Shown here: piece after piece, positions 28,791-37,097 of the stretch
Position numbering within the stretch: the stretch's first letter is position 1
Layout of the letters: the number at the start of each line of letters is the position of its first letter
NCBI RefSeq assembly: GCF_011682175.1
Contig: NZ_WHJG01000005.1
Coordinates: forward strand, 186,001-250,000
Length of the DNA stretch: 64,000 nt
DNA from: Massilia frigida
GTDB lineage: Bacteria > Pseudomonadota > Gammaproteobacteria > Burkholderiales > Burkholderiaceae_D
Direction: 5' to 3'
Notes under the pieces: model-generated
Told to the model about the DNA's origin: nothing
Database searches by the model: none
The model's input: the letters and a program-made list of their open reading frames with translations, nothing else
Translations under genes and position numbers: made by a program

Positions 28791-28815
28791 GCCACGCATG
28801 CTCGTGGCTTTTTTT
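28791..28815 (+). terminator. Rho-independent terminator of an unidentified transcript
   Basis: The stem gccacg/cgtggc is followed by eight T. No gene is recognised in the 240 bases before it on the plus strand. Confidence 0.75.
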
Positions 28816-29144
28816 CGCCTGCGTAGCGGCGTTCTGATCGCGGCAAAAAAACCGCATCCTGTATAGGCATCCAGCCGAACTTTCAGACGATTCCGACTGT
28901 CTACAGCATATTCACGGTAGCACAGGAAATTGTTCTGAATCTACATCCGATCTCGTCCTTTTTCCGAGAATGACAACGTTCATTGCTTGTCAAAAACTGT
29001 TCATTTTTAGACAATTTACAGTCGAATGTTCAGAAATAAACAAATATGAACAAACTTGCATTTGGAAAATGACCAACATTGCCAAATTAACTTTGCCGCG
29101 GGAAAAATTTTTGGCTTTTTGTGTTGCGAAACAGCCGAATCCTG

Positions 29145-29158
29145 TTGGAAATTTCCAA
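29145..29158. promoter_or_regulatory. Perfect 14-base palindrome, possible operator
   Basis: TTGGAAATTTCCAA is its own reverse complement and lies about 150 bases before the S8 protease start. A half-like TTTGGAAAA lies at 29061, and ATGACCAA (29069) and TTGGTCAT (29161) form a second inverted pair around it. A regulator site is inference. Confidence 0.4.
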
Positions 29159-29307
29159 AATTGGTCATGAATCGAAGTAATGTACAACGCTCGCTAACAA
29201 AGGCGGGGCTGCGTTGCAGAACAACGTGGAGACAATGGGAAGGCGACGGCTAATCGCTGCCACTTATCCCTTTATAAAATGTTCATCGGAAAACTTAAGG
29301 AACGACA

Positions 29308-31128
29308 ATGAAGCATTCGCAATCGAAGTACCCATCCTTTTTGAAATTTTGCGTCGCCGCCGTGATCACGGCCGGCCCGGTCTTCGCGCACGCCAGCGTG
29401 GGTGATGTGGACATGACTGCCAAGGCCCAGCCTGCAGCCACGAGCACCGACCGCATGATCGTCAAGTACAAGGAAACCGGCCCTGTCGTGCCGGGCGCCG
29501 CCCTCATGGCAGGTCCGAGCCAGGCCCGTCTGGCAATCGTCCAGCGTTCCGGCCAGCAGTTCGGCCTGACCATGAAGGCGCTGCACACCACCGCCAACGG
29601 CGCCCAGATTCTCAAGCTCGACAAGAAAATGGATGTGAAGGATGTGGCCGCCATCGCCAAGGACTTGATGGAGCGCGATGCCAGCATCGAATACGCTGAG
29701 CCGGACCGCATCATGCACCCCATGTTCACCCCGAACGATCCGCGTTACTCGGAGCAGTGGCACTACGGTGACAGCACCGGCGGCCTGCGCCTGCCGGCAG
29801 CCTGGGATCTCGCCACCGGCACCGGCATCGTCGTCGCCGTCATCGATACCGGCTTCCGTCCGCACGCCGACCTGGCCGGCCAGTTCGTGCAAGGCTACGA
29901 CTTCATTACCGACACCGCCATCTCGAACGACGGTAACGGCCGCGACAGCGATGCCAGCGATCCGGGCGACGCCGTCGCCGCGGGCGCGTGCGGCAACGGC
30001 GAGCCGCTGCGGGCACAGACCTCGAGCTGGCACGGCACCCACGTGGCCGGCACCATCGCCGCCAAGACCAACAATGGCCTCGGCGTCGCCGGTGTCGCCT
30101 ACAACGCCAAGGTACTGCCACTGCGCGTACTGGGCAAATGCGGCGGCTACACCTCCGACATCGCCGATGCGATCACCTGGGCCTCGGGCGGTACCGTCTC
30201 CGGCGTGCCGGCCAATGCCAACAAGGCGCGCGTGATCAATATGTCGCTCGGCGGCGGTGGCGCTTGCGACACCACGACCCAGAACGCCATCAACGGCGCC
30301 CGTGCGCGCGGCACCGTGGTGATCGTCGCAGCGGGTAACGACAACATGAACGTGAGTAACGCGAGCCCGGCGAACTGCTCGGGTGTGGTAGCGATTGCCG
30401 CCACCACCAAGGCGGGCGGACGTGCTTCGTACTCGAACTACGGCAACCTGATCGACGTGGCGGCCCCTGGTGGCGACACCGGCGCCCTGATCCTGTCGAC
30501 CCTGAACGCCGGCAGCGGCGCGCCAGGCGCAGACAGCTATGCCGGCTACGCCGGTACCTCGATGGCGACCCCGCACGTGGCAGGTGTTGCCGCGCTGATG
30601 CTGTCGAAAAATGCGGCCCTGACCCCGGATGACATCGAAAGCAAGCTGAAGTCGACCGCACGCGCCTTCCCGGGCACCTGCAATAGCTGCGGCACGGGTA
30701 TCGTCGATGCGCTGGCGGCCGTGAAGTCGGCTGGCGGCACCACGCCACCGGCAGGCACGACCATCAACGAAACCGAATCCAACAACGCGTATGGTTCGGC
30801 CAATGCGGTGACGGTCAGCGGCACTGTGGTCAAGGGCAACATGGGTTCGAGCACCGACTCTGACTACTTCGCTGTTCAACTGCCAGCCGGAAAAACGCTG
30901 TCGGCAACGATGACCATCGGCAGCAGCAGCGCCGACTACGATCTGTATGCCTACAACAGCACGGGCACGACGCAGGTGGCAATGAGCGAAAACGGCGCCG
31001 GCGTGGCCGACAGCCTGACCACCACCAACACCGGTACCACCACGCTCACCCGTTATGTGCGCGTGAAGTACTACAGCGGCGGCACGGGTGCCACCAGCGG
31101 CGCCTACACGCTGAAACTGTCGTGGTAA
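29308..31128 (+). CDS. Secreted S8 family subtilisin-like protease with PPC domain
   Basis: A 606-residue preproprotein. Signal peptide of about 29 residues, an inhibitor-like propeptide (about 45-135), and a subtilase domain with Asp180 ('VIDTG'), His242 ('HGTHVAG') and Ser418 ('GTSMATPHVAG'). The C-terminal ~110 residues, starting 'NETESNNAYGSANAVTVSG', form a pre-peptidase C-terminal (PPC) domain that is often removed during maturation. Cys pairs in the catalytic domain suggest disulphides. The ATG at 29308 follows AAGGAA. It sits after a long A+T-rich upstream region and before a strong terminator, so it is a single-gene transcript. Confidence 0.95.
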   Translation: MKHSQSKYPSFLKFCVAAVITAGPVFAHASVGDVDMTAKAQPAATSTDRMIVKYKETGPVVPGAALMAGPSQARLAIVQRSGQQFGLTMKALHTTANGAQILKLDKKMDVKDVAAIAKDLMERDASIEYAEPDRIMHPMFTPNDPRYSEQWHYGDSTGGLRLPAAWDLATGTGIVVAVIDTGFRPHADLAGQFVQGYDFITDTAISNDGNGRDSDASDPGDAVAAGACGNGEPLRAQTSSWHGTHVAGTIAAKTNNGLGVAGVAYNAKVLPLRVLGKCGGYTSDIADAITWASGGTVSGVPANANKARVINMSLGGGGACDTTTQNAINGARARGTVVIVAAGNDNMNVSNASPANCSGVVAIAATTKAGGRASYSNYGNLIDVAAPGGDTGALILSTLNAGSGAPGADSYAGYAGTSMATPHVAGVAALMLSKNAALTPDDIESKLKSTARAFPGTCNSCGTGIVDALAAVKSAGGTTPPAGTTINETESNNAYGSANAVTVSGTVVKGNMGSSTDSDYFAVQLPAGKTLSATMTIGSSSADYDLYAYNSTGTTQVAMSENGAGVADSLTTTNTGTTTLTRYVRVKYYSGGTGATSGAYTLKLSW

Positions 31129-31136
31129 TGTAACTG

Positions 31137-31200
31137 CATGCAGCGGCCTGGCCGCTGCATGAAAAAGGGGACGACTGGCTTGCCATTCGTCCCCTTTTTA
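31137..31200 (+). terminator. Double hairpin terminator between S8 protease and lipase foldase genes
   Basis: The first stem is atgcagcgg/ccgctgcat. The second, aaaaaggggacga/tcgtccccttttt, has A and T runs at its two ends and can work for both converging transcripts. Confidence 0.85.
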
Positions 31201-31237
31201 CATCGGTCGTCCAAGTCCTGCGCCTGAGGCTTCCCGC

Positions 31238-32155
31238 TTACTCGTACGCGCCAAGCCGGCGCTGCTCATCGGCCGAAAAATGCTGGTCGCGCACCTTTTG
31301 CAGCATCGCTTCCGGCACCGCGCCCAGCGTGGCCCGCTGCGCCAGGTAGGCCTTGATGCGTCCCTTCCATGCGCCTTCCTCCCGATCGAGCTCGGCCAGC
31401 CGGCCGGCCGCCTCCGGCGAAAACGCCGCCGCCCGCAGCCGGTACACCTCGTCGTCGCCGCCACCCTGCTCGCGCAGCTTCTGCACCGACGCTTCGGTCC
31501 GGATCACCTTGGTCGGCGCTTCGCGGTCTTCACGCAGCGCGGCCGGCATGCGCTGGTCGAGCGCCGCCAGCTGCAGCGCGCGCTGCTCTGGCGTGAGCGC
31601 CCCGTTCTGGTCGAGGTCCAGGCGCGCCAGCGCATCGGCATCGTAGGTGTCGCCGGCGCCGAACAGGCCGGCCGCCTCGCTGGCGCTGAAAAACTGCGGG
31701 CGCAGGCGCTGCTTGAGTTCCAGCCGCGCGCGCGCCGCCTTGGCCAGGTCGGCCACGGGCGCGAGCGACTTTTCCGCATCGGCCAGCGCGCGCTTGTAAT
31801 CGAGATAGCTGGCCAGCAAGCGCTTGGCCTGGGCCGCCGGGCCGGGCGCCAGGCGCCGGTCCAGCTCGCGCTCGATCTCGGCGCGGATGGCCTGCAAATC
31901 CTTTTCGCCCAGGCCGGCCAGATAGTAGTCGAACAGATGCCCCAGTTCGGCATCGACCACCAGCTGGCCTTCGGCGCTCTGGCGCACCGCGCCGTCCGGC
32001 CTGGTGCCTTCCATCGAGCGCACGAACGCGAACGGGTCGGCGTGCGGCACCGTTGCCGCCACGGCGGCCACCTCCGGCTTCGGATAGGCGTAGTACAGCG
32101 CGCCGGCCACCAGGGCGCCGGCGCCCAACCTTTTCCATTGCGTGCGTGCGCTCAT
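31238..32155 (-). CDS. lifO: Lipase chaperone (Lif, steric foldase)
   Basis: A 305-residue lipase-specific foldase. It has an N-terminal membrane anchor (about 10-25), an Ala/Pro-rich linker, and a long helical region. The Lif motif is at about 72-84, 'GHLFDYYLAGLGE'; the usual Arg before x-x-FDYFLS is not where I expect it (Leu71-Gly72-His73 precede). Such chaperones fold the cognate secreted lipase in the periplasm. The gene starts ten bases after the lipase stop, as is usual for lipase-lif operons. Confidence 0.88.
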   Translation of the reverse strand: MSARTQWKRLGAGALVAGALYYAYPKPEVAAVAATVPHADPFAFVRSMEGTRPDGAVRQSAEGQLVVDAELGHLFDYYLAGLGEKDLQAIRAEIERELDRRLAPGPAAQAKRLLASYLDYKRALADAEKSLAPVADLAKAARARLELKQRLRPQFFSASEAAGLFGAGDTYDADALARLDLDQNGALTPEQRALQLAALDQRMPAALREDREAPTKVIRTEASVQKLREQGGGDDEVYRLRAAAFSPEAAGRLAELDREEGAWKGRIKAYLAQRATLGAVPEAMLQKVRDQHFSADEQRRLGAYE

Positions 32156-32165
32156 GGCAGGCTCC

Positions 32166-33077
32166 TTACAGGCCGAGTGCCTGCAGGCGGTTCGCTTGCT
32201 GGCGGAACACGGTCACCGGGCTGGTTTCGAACAGGTTGACGATGCCGATGAACTGGTTCACTTCATCGAGGTGGTTCATGGCGTAGTCGTCGCGGATCAC
32301 GCGTCCGAGGCGGCTCGAGCAGCTGCTGACCAGGCCATCGTTCTTGCCGCCGAAAGCCAGTCCGGTGAGCGCCATGAACGGGTCGATCGCGTCGAACATA
32401 TTGGTGTAGGGCTTGGCGCCGCTCCACGAAAAGTAATACACGCCGTTGACATGGTTGGCGCCTTCGCCGCACGCGGTGGTCGGCACGCCCTGCGGGTGGC
32501 GCGTGTTAAAGGCGAGCGAGCCGGCCGTGGTGAGCGATTTGAGCGCGGCTTCGCCATCCTGCGGCAAGCCCGAGCGGCCGGACAGGAAGTCCATCACCGC
32601 GGCCACCGCGTTGGCCAGCGCATTGCCCACGTTGGGGGCGTTGCCGGTCAGGATGTCGGCGATCGCCGAGCCCTTGTTCACGCCAGCCACCGAGCTGACC
32701 GAGGCGACCAGGTTGGGCGCCACCGAGGCGACGTAGCGCACGGTCGGACCGCCATGGCTATGGCCGATCAAATTGACCTTGGCGGCGCCGGTGGCGGCCA
32801 TGATCTGCTTTACTTGCGAGAGTAATTGTTCGCCGCGTACTTCGGTGCTGTTGGCGCCCGAGACGGTGACGGTATAGACCTTGGCCCCGCCGCTGCGCAG
32901 CGCCGACGGGATGCCGTAGAAATATTCGATCGGCCCCAGCTTTTCAAAGCCGAACAGGCCGTGCACGAGCACGATGGGGTACTTGGTTTGCGTGTAACCC
33001 GCAGCCAGGGCCTGGGTGGGAACGACGAGGATGGCGATGAGAAAAACGGACAGGCACTTCCAAAAGCGATTCTTCAT
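32166..33077 (-). CDS. Secreted triacylglycerol lipase (family I)
   Basis: A 303-residue lipase. Signal peptide ending 'QALAAG', oxyanion motif 'VLVHGLFGF' (about 36-44), nucleophile Ser107 in 'GHSHGG', Asp in 'GGKNDGLV' and His in 'AMNHLDEVN'. Two Cys ('TACGEG' and 'SSCSS') can form the disulphide of family I.1/I.2 lipases. The ATG at 33077 follows GGAGA. It is the first gene of a lipase-foldase operon and should be secreted by the type II pathway, whose genes are not in this window. Confidence 0.93.
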   Translation of the reverse strand: MKNRFWKCLSVFLIAILVVPTQALAAGYTQTKYPIVLVHGLFGFEKLGPIEYFYGIPSALRSGGAKVYTVTVSGANSTEVRGEQLLSQVKQIMAATGAAKVNLIGHSHGGPTVRYVASVAPNLVASVSSVAGVNKGSAIADILTGNAPNVGNALANAVAAVMDFLSGRSGLPQDGEAALKSLTTAGSLAFNTRHPQGVPTTACGEGANHVNGVYYFSWSGAKPYTNMFDAIDPFMALTGLAFGGKNDGLVSSCSSRLGRVIRDDYAMNHLDEVNQFIGIVNLFETSPVTVFRQQANRLQALGL

Positions 33078-33300
33078 ATTGTGTCTCCATAATGGTTTTT
33101 GATTGAAGTCGACTACTGGAACAGGAGTTGCACAGTGCGAGCTGGGCATTCCTCCGGCTACCGGGCACACGCTCTTGCTGCGGCTGTTGCAAGAGAAAAA
33201 TACGAATTAGAGCGAGCGCTCGGTTTTTTTAATGTAGCACCGGCCTTTGGATAAAGCATCGCGCAGTGCAGCATCTGGAGGGCTTGTTTTGCGCTTTGAA

Positions 33301-33328
33301 TTGATGTGTGGTTTTAACGAGCTATAAT
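33301..33328 (+). promoter_or_regulatory. Likely sigma-70 promoter of the TetR gene
   Basis: TTGATG at 33301 and TATAAT at 33323 are separated by 16 bases, about 35 bases before the TetR gene's ATG. The 286-base divergent gap should also hold the lipase promoter. Confidence 0.55.
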
Positions 33329-33363
33329 CATTCCCGAAACCAACTCTAGCGGTAGATGCACAT

Positions 33364-34053
33364 ATGGGAACGCTGGTGTCCACCCGCTTTGACTTTGCCC
33401 AGTTTGAAAAGATGACGCCGCTCAACGGCGACACCATCTGGGCCTACATTATCGACCGCCATGCCGAGCGAATCGGCGTCAAGCGCCGCAAGCCGGCGCT
33501 GGAAAACATGGAAAAAATCTTTGCCGCAACGTTCCGCCTCGCCAACGAGGTCGGCTTTCGTGCGATGAGCTTGCGCGACCTGTGCCGCGAGACGGGCTTG
33601 TCGATGGGCGGGCTGTACGGCTACATCGAGAGCAAGGATCAACTGGCGGAAATGATCGAGGATGTGGTGCGCCATGCTAGCCAGGAATTGCCGCGCATGT
33701 TCCAGCATGTGCAGGCGCCCTTGGAACGGCTCGAATCGCTGGTGCGGGCGACGATTTACCTGTCCGAGATCTTGCAGCCGTGGTTTTACTTCGTGTACAT
33801 GGATTCGCGCGTGCTCAGTTTCGAGCAGCGCGGCATGGCGAAAAATTCCGAGCTGTCGATCCAGGCCGAGATTGCCGACATGATCGGCCAGCTCACGCCG
33901 GTGCCGGCCGGGCGGCCGGATTTGCTGGCGGCGCATATCGTGGCCATGTTCCAGGACTGGTATATCAAGCGCTGGAAGTACCGGGCGGCCAAGGTGCATG
34001 TGGATGATTTTGCCGATAGCACGCTGGCGATGATCCGCAGCCACCTGAGTTAG
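33364..34053 (+). CDS. TetR/AcrR family transcriptional regulator
   Basis: A 229-residue regulator. The helix-turn-helix lies at about 47-95 with 'FRLANEVGFRAMSLRDLCRETGLSMGGLYGYIESKDQL', and an all-helical ligand domain follows. The ~45-residue N-terminal extension before the HTH is unusual for the family; it contains no known motif. It is transcribed away from the lipase operon across a 286-base gap, so regulation of the lipase genes or of itself is plausible but unproved. Confidence 0.88.
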   Translation: MGTLVSTRFDFAQFEKMTPLNGDTIWAYIIDRHAERIGVKRRKPALENMEKIFAATFRLANEVGFRAMSLRDLCRETGLSMGGLYGYIESKDQLAEMIEDVVRHASQELPRMFQHVQAPLERLESLVRATIYLSEILQPWFYFVYMDSRVLSFEQRGMAKNSELSIQAEIADMIGQLTPVPAGRPDLLAAHIVAMFQDWYIKRWKYRAAKVHVDDFADSTLAMIRSHLS

Positions 34054-34056
34054 GCT

Positions 34057-34190
34057 CCCCCGTCGTTTCCGGGATTGCCAGAAACGACTTCCCGGGCCAA
34101 GGGTGCAGTCGGCGGGAACACAAATGTAGCCCCCGTCGTTCCCGCCAATGGCAGGAACGACGAGCTAGGGGGAGCGACGAGCTAGCGCAA
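34057..34190. repeat. REP-like palindromes, copy D (two units)
   Basis: Two units lie side by side: cccccgtcgtttccgggatt/gccagaaacgac, then cccccgtcgttcccgccaat/ggcaggaacgacg. The tail ...gacttcccgggccaag...gtcggcgggaac of the first unit is also present in copy E at 37.9 kb. Confidence 0.65.
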
Positions 34191-34249
34191 ACGCCGAGCT
34201 GGCGCGCCTGCGCATCCTTCCAACTTGCAACAAATCCCATTTCAGTGAA

Positions 34250-34269
34250 TACTGTATGCAATTACAGTA
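34250..34269. promoter_or_regulatory. LexA (SOS) box of dinB
   Basis: TACTGTATGCAATTACAGTA has the CTGT-N8-ACAG consensus exactly and differs little from the E. coli consensus. It is 28 bases before the likely dinB start, and TTGCAA at 34225 could be the -35 of the promoter it covers. Confidence 0.85.
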
Positions 34270-34297
34270 GTTGCCCTCAACGGGCACACCAGCCCGC

Positions 34298-35371
34298 GTG
34301 AACGCCCCAGCCCGAAAAATCATCCATTGCGACTGCGACTGCTTCTACGCAGCCGTCGAAATGCGCGACAATCCCGCCCTGCGCGAGGTGCCGCTGGCCG
34401 TTGGCGGCCAGCCGGGCCAGCGCGGCGTGGTGGCGACCTGCAACTACGAAGCGCGGCGCTATGGCATCCACTCGGCCATGGCCACCGCCCAGGCCCTCAA
34501 GCTGTGCCCGGAGCTGGTGGTGATTCCGCCGGCCATGGAAAAATACCGTATCGCCTCGCGCCAGATCCTGGCCATCTACGGCGACTACACCGACCTGGTC
34601 GAGCCGCTCTCGCTCGACGAAGCCTACCTCGACGTCTCCGACTCGCCCCACTGCAAGGGCAGCGCCACCCTGATCGCGCAGGAAATCCGCAAGCGTATTT
34701 TCGAGACCGTCGGCATCACCGCCTCGGCCGGCGTGGCGCCCAACAAGTTCGTGGCCAAGATCGCCAGCGACTGGAACAAGCCCGACGGCCTGTGGCTGGT
34801 GCGCCCGGACGAGGTGGACGCCTTCGTCGCCGCCTTGCCGGTCAAAAAACTGCACGGCGTCGGCAAGGTCACCACCGCCAAACTCAACAAGCTGGGCGTG
34901 CAAACCTGCGCCGACCTGCGCAGCTGGACCCTGCTCGAACTGCAACACCATTTCGGCAGCTTCGGTACCCGGCTGCACGACTTGTGCCGCGGCATCGACA
35001 ACCGCGCCGTCTGCAACGAGCGCGAACGCAAGTCGGTCAGCGTCGAGGAAACCTACACGCCGGACTTGCCGGACCTGACGGCCTGCATCGGCCTGCTGCC
35101 GGAACTGTTCGACAACCTGAACGCGCGCATTGCCCGTGCCGGGGCCCAGAAAAGCGTGCAAAAGCTGTTCGTTAAACTCAAATTCGCCGATTTTCACCAG
35201 ACCACCGTGGAATGTGTTGGCACCGCGCCACACATGGGCCAATACGCCAGACTGATGGAAACCGGCTATGCGCGCGGCAAGCAGCCTGTGCGCTTGCTGG
35301 GCGTCGGCGTGCGCCTGGGCGAGGCCGAAAACCTCGAACAGTTAAGCCTGTTCGCCGATGCGGACGTGTAA
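34298..35371 (+). CDS. dinB: DNA polymerase IV
   Basis: A Y-family translesion polymerase of 357 residues from the GTG at 34298. Catalytic motifs are 'DCDCFYAAVE' and 'PLSLDEAYLDVS'. Fingers, palm, thumb ('LPVKKLHGVGKVTTAKLNKLGV') and little-finger domains are complete. It ends in 'LEQLSLFADADV', with a QLSLF clamp-binding motif for the beta sliding clamp. A TTG at 34271 would add nine residues but begins one base after the LexA box, leaving little leader; GTG seems better though its ribosome site is weak. Expression should be damage-induced through LexA. Confidence 0.92.
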   Translation: MNAPARKIIHCDCDCFYAAVEMRDNPALREVPLAVGGQPGQRGVVATCNYEARRYGIHSAMATAQALKLCPELVVIPPAMEKYRIASRQILAIYGDYTDLVEPLSLDEAYLDVSDSPHCKGSATLIAQEIRKRIFETVGITASAGVAPNKFVAKIASDWNKPDGLWLVRPDEVDAFVAALPVKKLHGVGKVTTAKLNKLGVQTCADLRSWTLLELQHHFGSFGTRLHDLCRGIDNRAVCNERERKSVSVEETYTPDLPDLTACIGLLPELFDNLNARIARAGAQKSVQKLFVKLKFADFHQTTVECVGTAPHMGQYARLMETGYARGKQPVRLLGVGVRLGEAENLEQLSLFADADV

Positions 35372-35416
35372 AATGTCGTTCCCTTCGCACAGATGATTTG
35401 TCGCGGACGACGCAAG

Positions 35417-35477
35417 TCCTGCCCCCGGGGCAGGCCGTTACGCAGGAGGTGAAAGCGGCTCGCCGCGCCTTCCTGCT
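35417..35477 (+). other. Structured leader before rdgC
   Basis: Two hairpins lie in the 147-base gap between dinB and rdgC: cctgccc/gggcagg at 35418-35434, and gcagga/tcctgc at 35442-35476 enclosing gcgg-ctcg-ccgc. There is no T run, so this may be a folded 5' leader rather than a terminator. I match it to no known riboswitch. Confidence 0.4.
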
Positions 35478-35518
35478 TCATCCCGCTGTAAATATTGACT
35501 CAAACAAGGTAAAGCACA

Positions 35519-36415
35519 ATGTGGTTCAAGAATCTTCAGATTTACCGCCTTCCCGCACCGTGGGCATTCACTCCTGAGCAACTCGAAGCGGCGCTGGCGC
35601 CCATGAGTTTTGTTCCGGCCACCAGCAACGAATTGCTGCGCCAGGGCTGGGATTCGCCGCGCAACAACGGCATGCTGGTTCACACCGTCAACAAGCAGAT
35701 GCTGATTTTGCTGGGCACCGAAAAGAAGCTGCTGCCATCGTCGGTGATCAACCAGGTGGCCAAGGCCAAGGCGGCCGAGCTGGAAGAAGCCCAGGGCTTC
35801 GCTCCGGGCAAGAAAGCCATGAAGGAACTCAAGGAACGCGTGGCCGATGAACTGTTGCCGCGCGCTTTCAGCATCCGCAGCAATACCTTCACCTGGATCG
35901 ACCCGGTCAACGGCTGGCTGGTGGTCGATGCCGCCAGTCCGGCCAAGGCCGACGAAGTCATCAAGCTGCTGCTCAAGGCGGTCGACCGCATGCCGCTGGA
36001 AAGCCTGCGCGTGCAGCGCTCGCCCGTGGCCGTGATGACCGCCTGGCTGGAATCCGACGAAGCGCCGGTCGGCTTCACGATCGACCAGGATACCGAACTG
36101 CGCGCCACCGGCGAGAGCAAGGCCGCCGTGCGTTATGTGAAGCATGCCCTGGAAGTGGACGATATCCGCCGTCACATCGCGGCCGGCAAGCAGTGCACGC
36201 GCCTGGCGATGACGTGGGACGACAAGATTTCCTTCGTGCTGACCGAATCGCTGGCGATCAAGGGCATCAAGCCGCTGGACGTCATCAAGGAAAGCGACAC
36301 GAGCACGCGTAACGATGAAGAGCGCTTCGACAACGACATGATGCTGATGACCGGTGAACTGGCCAAGCTGATGAGCGAAGTGGTGGAAGCGCTGGGCGGC
36401 GAAGCGAAGGCGTAA
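35519..36415 (+). CDS. rdgC: Recombination-associated protein RdgC
   Basis: A 298-residue ring-forming DNA-binding protein that modulates RecA. The whole length fits the family: '[11 protein letters not shown]' at the N-terminus, 'RQGWDSPR', 'LLPSSVINQ', '[12 protein letters not shown]'-like segment (here [20 protein letters not shown]), '[22 protein letters not shown]' and 'SFVLTE'. It follows dinB after a 147-base gap with folded sequence, so it probably has its own promoter or a leader. Confidence 0.95.
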   Translation: MWFKNLQIYRLPAPWAFTPEQLEAALAPMSFVPATSNELLRQGWDSPRNNGMLVHTVNKQMLILLGTEKKLLPSSVINQVAKAKAAELEEAQGFAPGKKAMKELKERVADELLPRAFSIRSNTFTWIDPVNGWLVVDAASPAKADEVIKLLLKAVDRMPLESLRVQRSPVAVMTAWLESDEAPVGFTIDQDTELRATGESKAAVRYVKHALEVDDIRRHIAAGKQCTRLAMTWDDKISFVLTESLAIKGIKPLDVIKESDTSTRNDEERFDNDMMLMTGELAKLMSEVVEALGGEAKA

Positions 36416-36460
36416 GGCGCTGCTGGCGGGCCGCCCCGGCGGCCCATCCATCGGGACCGG

Positions 36461-36946
36461 CTACAGCGGCTGGAACACCCCGGCCGCGCGATTCTTGGTC
36501 ACGTTATCCCAGGTGAAAATTTGCCCGTTCATCGCCACGTACACCCCCGGCGGCAAGATTTGCGCGGCGGCACTGGCGCAGCCGAGGTTGAACAGCGCAT
36601 CCGAATTCGCTATCTCGTACGGAATCATTGCGCCCGTCAAGACAATGCTCTTGCCGAGCGCGGCGGCGCCCAGCACGGCCGCCGTTTCCGGCATCGTATC
36701 GGTGCCGTGCACGATCACAATCGCCTTTTCCGGCGCCGCCTGGCAACTGGCCAGTACGCGCGCGCGGTCGGCATCCTGCATGTCGAGCGAGTCGAGCAGG
36801 GGAAGCTGCTCCAGTTCAACCGGTACCGTCATGCGCGTGCGCGCCAGGACTGCGGGCAGATGGCTTTCCGCAAAGCCGAGCTTACCGGTCAGTTCATCAT
36901 AATGTTTATCGAAGGTGCCGCCGGTGGCGATGATGCGCAAGCTCAT
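36461..36946 (-). CDS. Single-domain asparaginase-like protein
   Basis: A 161-residue protein that matches only the N-terminal domain of type I/II L-asparaginases. It has 'IIATGGTFDKHYDELTG' (the first catalytic Thr in TGGTFDK) and 'VHGTDTMPETAAVLG' (the second Thr-Asp pair). The C-terminal domain of the usual ~330-residue enzyme is missing; short homologues of this kind are found elsewhere, so it may not be a truncation artefact. Activity on asparagine is uncertain. I use the ATG at 36946; longer in-frame starts exist without good ribosome sites. Confidence 0.78.
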   Translation of the reverse strand: MSLRIIATGGTFDKHYDELTGKLGFAESHLPAVLARTRMTVPVELEQLPLLDSLDMQDADRARVLASCQAAPEKAIVIVHGTDTMPETAAVLGAAALGKSIVLTGAMIPYEIANSDALFNLGCASAAAQILPPGVYVAMNGQIFTWDNVTKNRAAGVFQPL

Positions 36947-37097
36947 AATGATCTGGGATTCGTAAGAAGAAGGTGCCGTATGATAACGTGTAGTGTCGGC
37001 GATGTCGAAGCGCGCAAAGCGGGCGGCGCCACTTGCCGCTGCGTTAGCAGCGTTGTCTGTGCATGAGACCATTCATTTTTTTGTCCACCAAGAAGCC

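Larger units (their letters stand above)
28500..29307. other. Intergenic region of 0.8 kb, A+T-rich in its right half
   Basis: I see no convincing gene here. It holds two plus-strand terminators (28515-28545 and 28791-28815), so about 240 bases between them could encode a small RNA. From about 28880 to 29290 the sequence is visibly richer in A+T than any other part of the window. This half contains a perfect 14-base palindrome (29145-29158) and a TATAAA-like -10 element near 29273 before the S8 protease gene. Confidence 0.6.

Noticed and set aside
28599-28799. A 66-codon open frame on the minus strand in the A+T-rich gap
   Set aside because: No ribosome site, no recognisable family, and it crosses a plus-strand terminator.
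28684-28824. A 46-codon plus-strand open frame before the second terminator
   Set aside because: It runs through the terminator stem and T run, so it is unlikely to be translated.
36993-37097. Upstream extension of the frame of the unrecognised protein
   Set aside because: It lies in the divergent promoter gap and has no ribosome site; the ATG at 37098 gives a better start.
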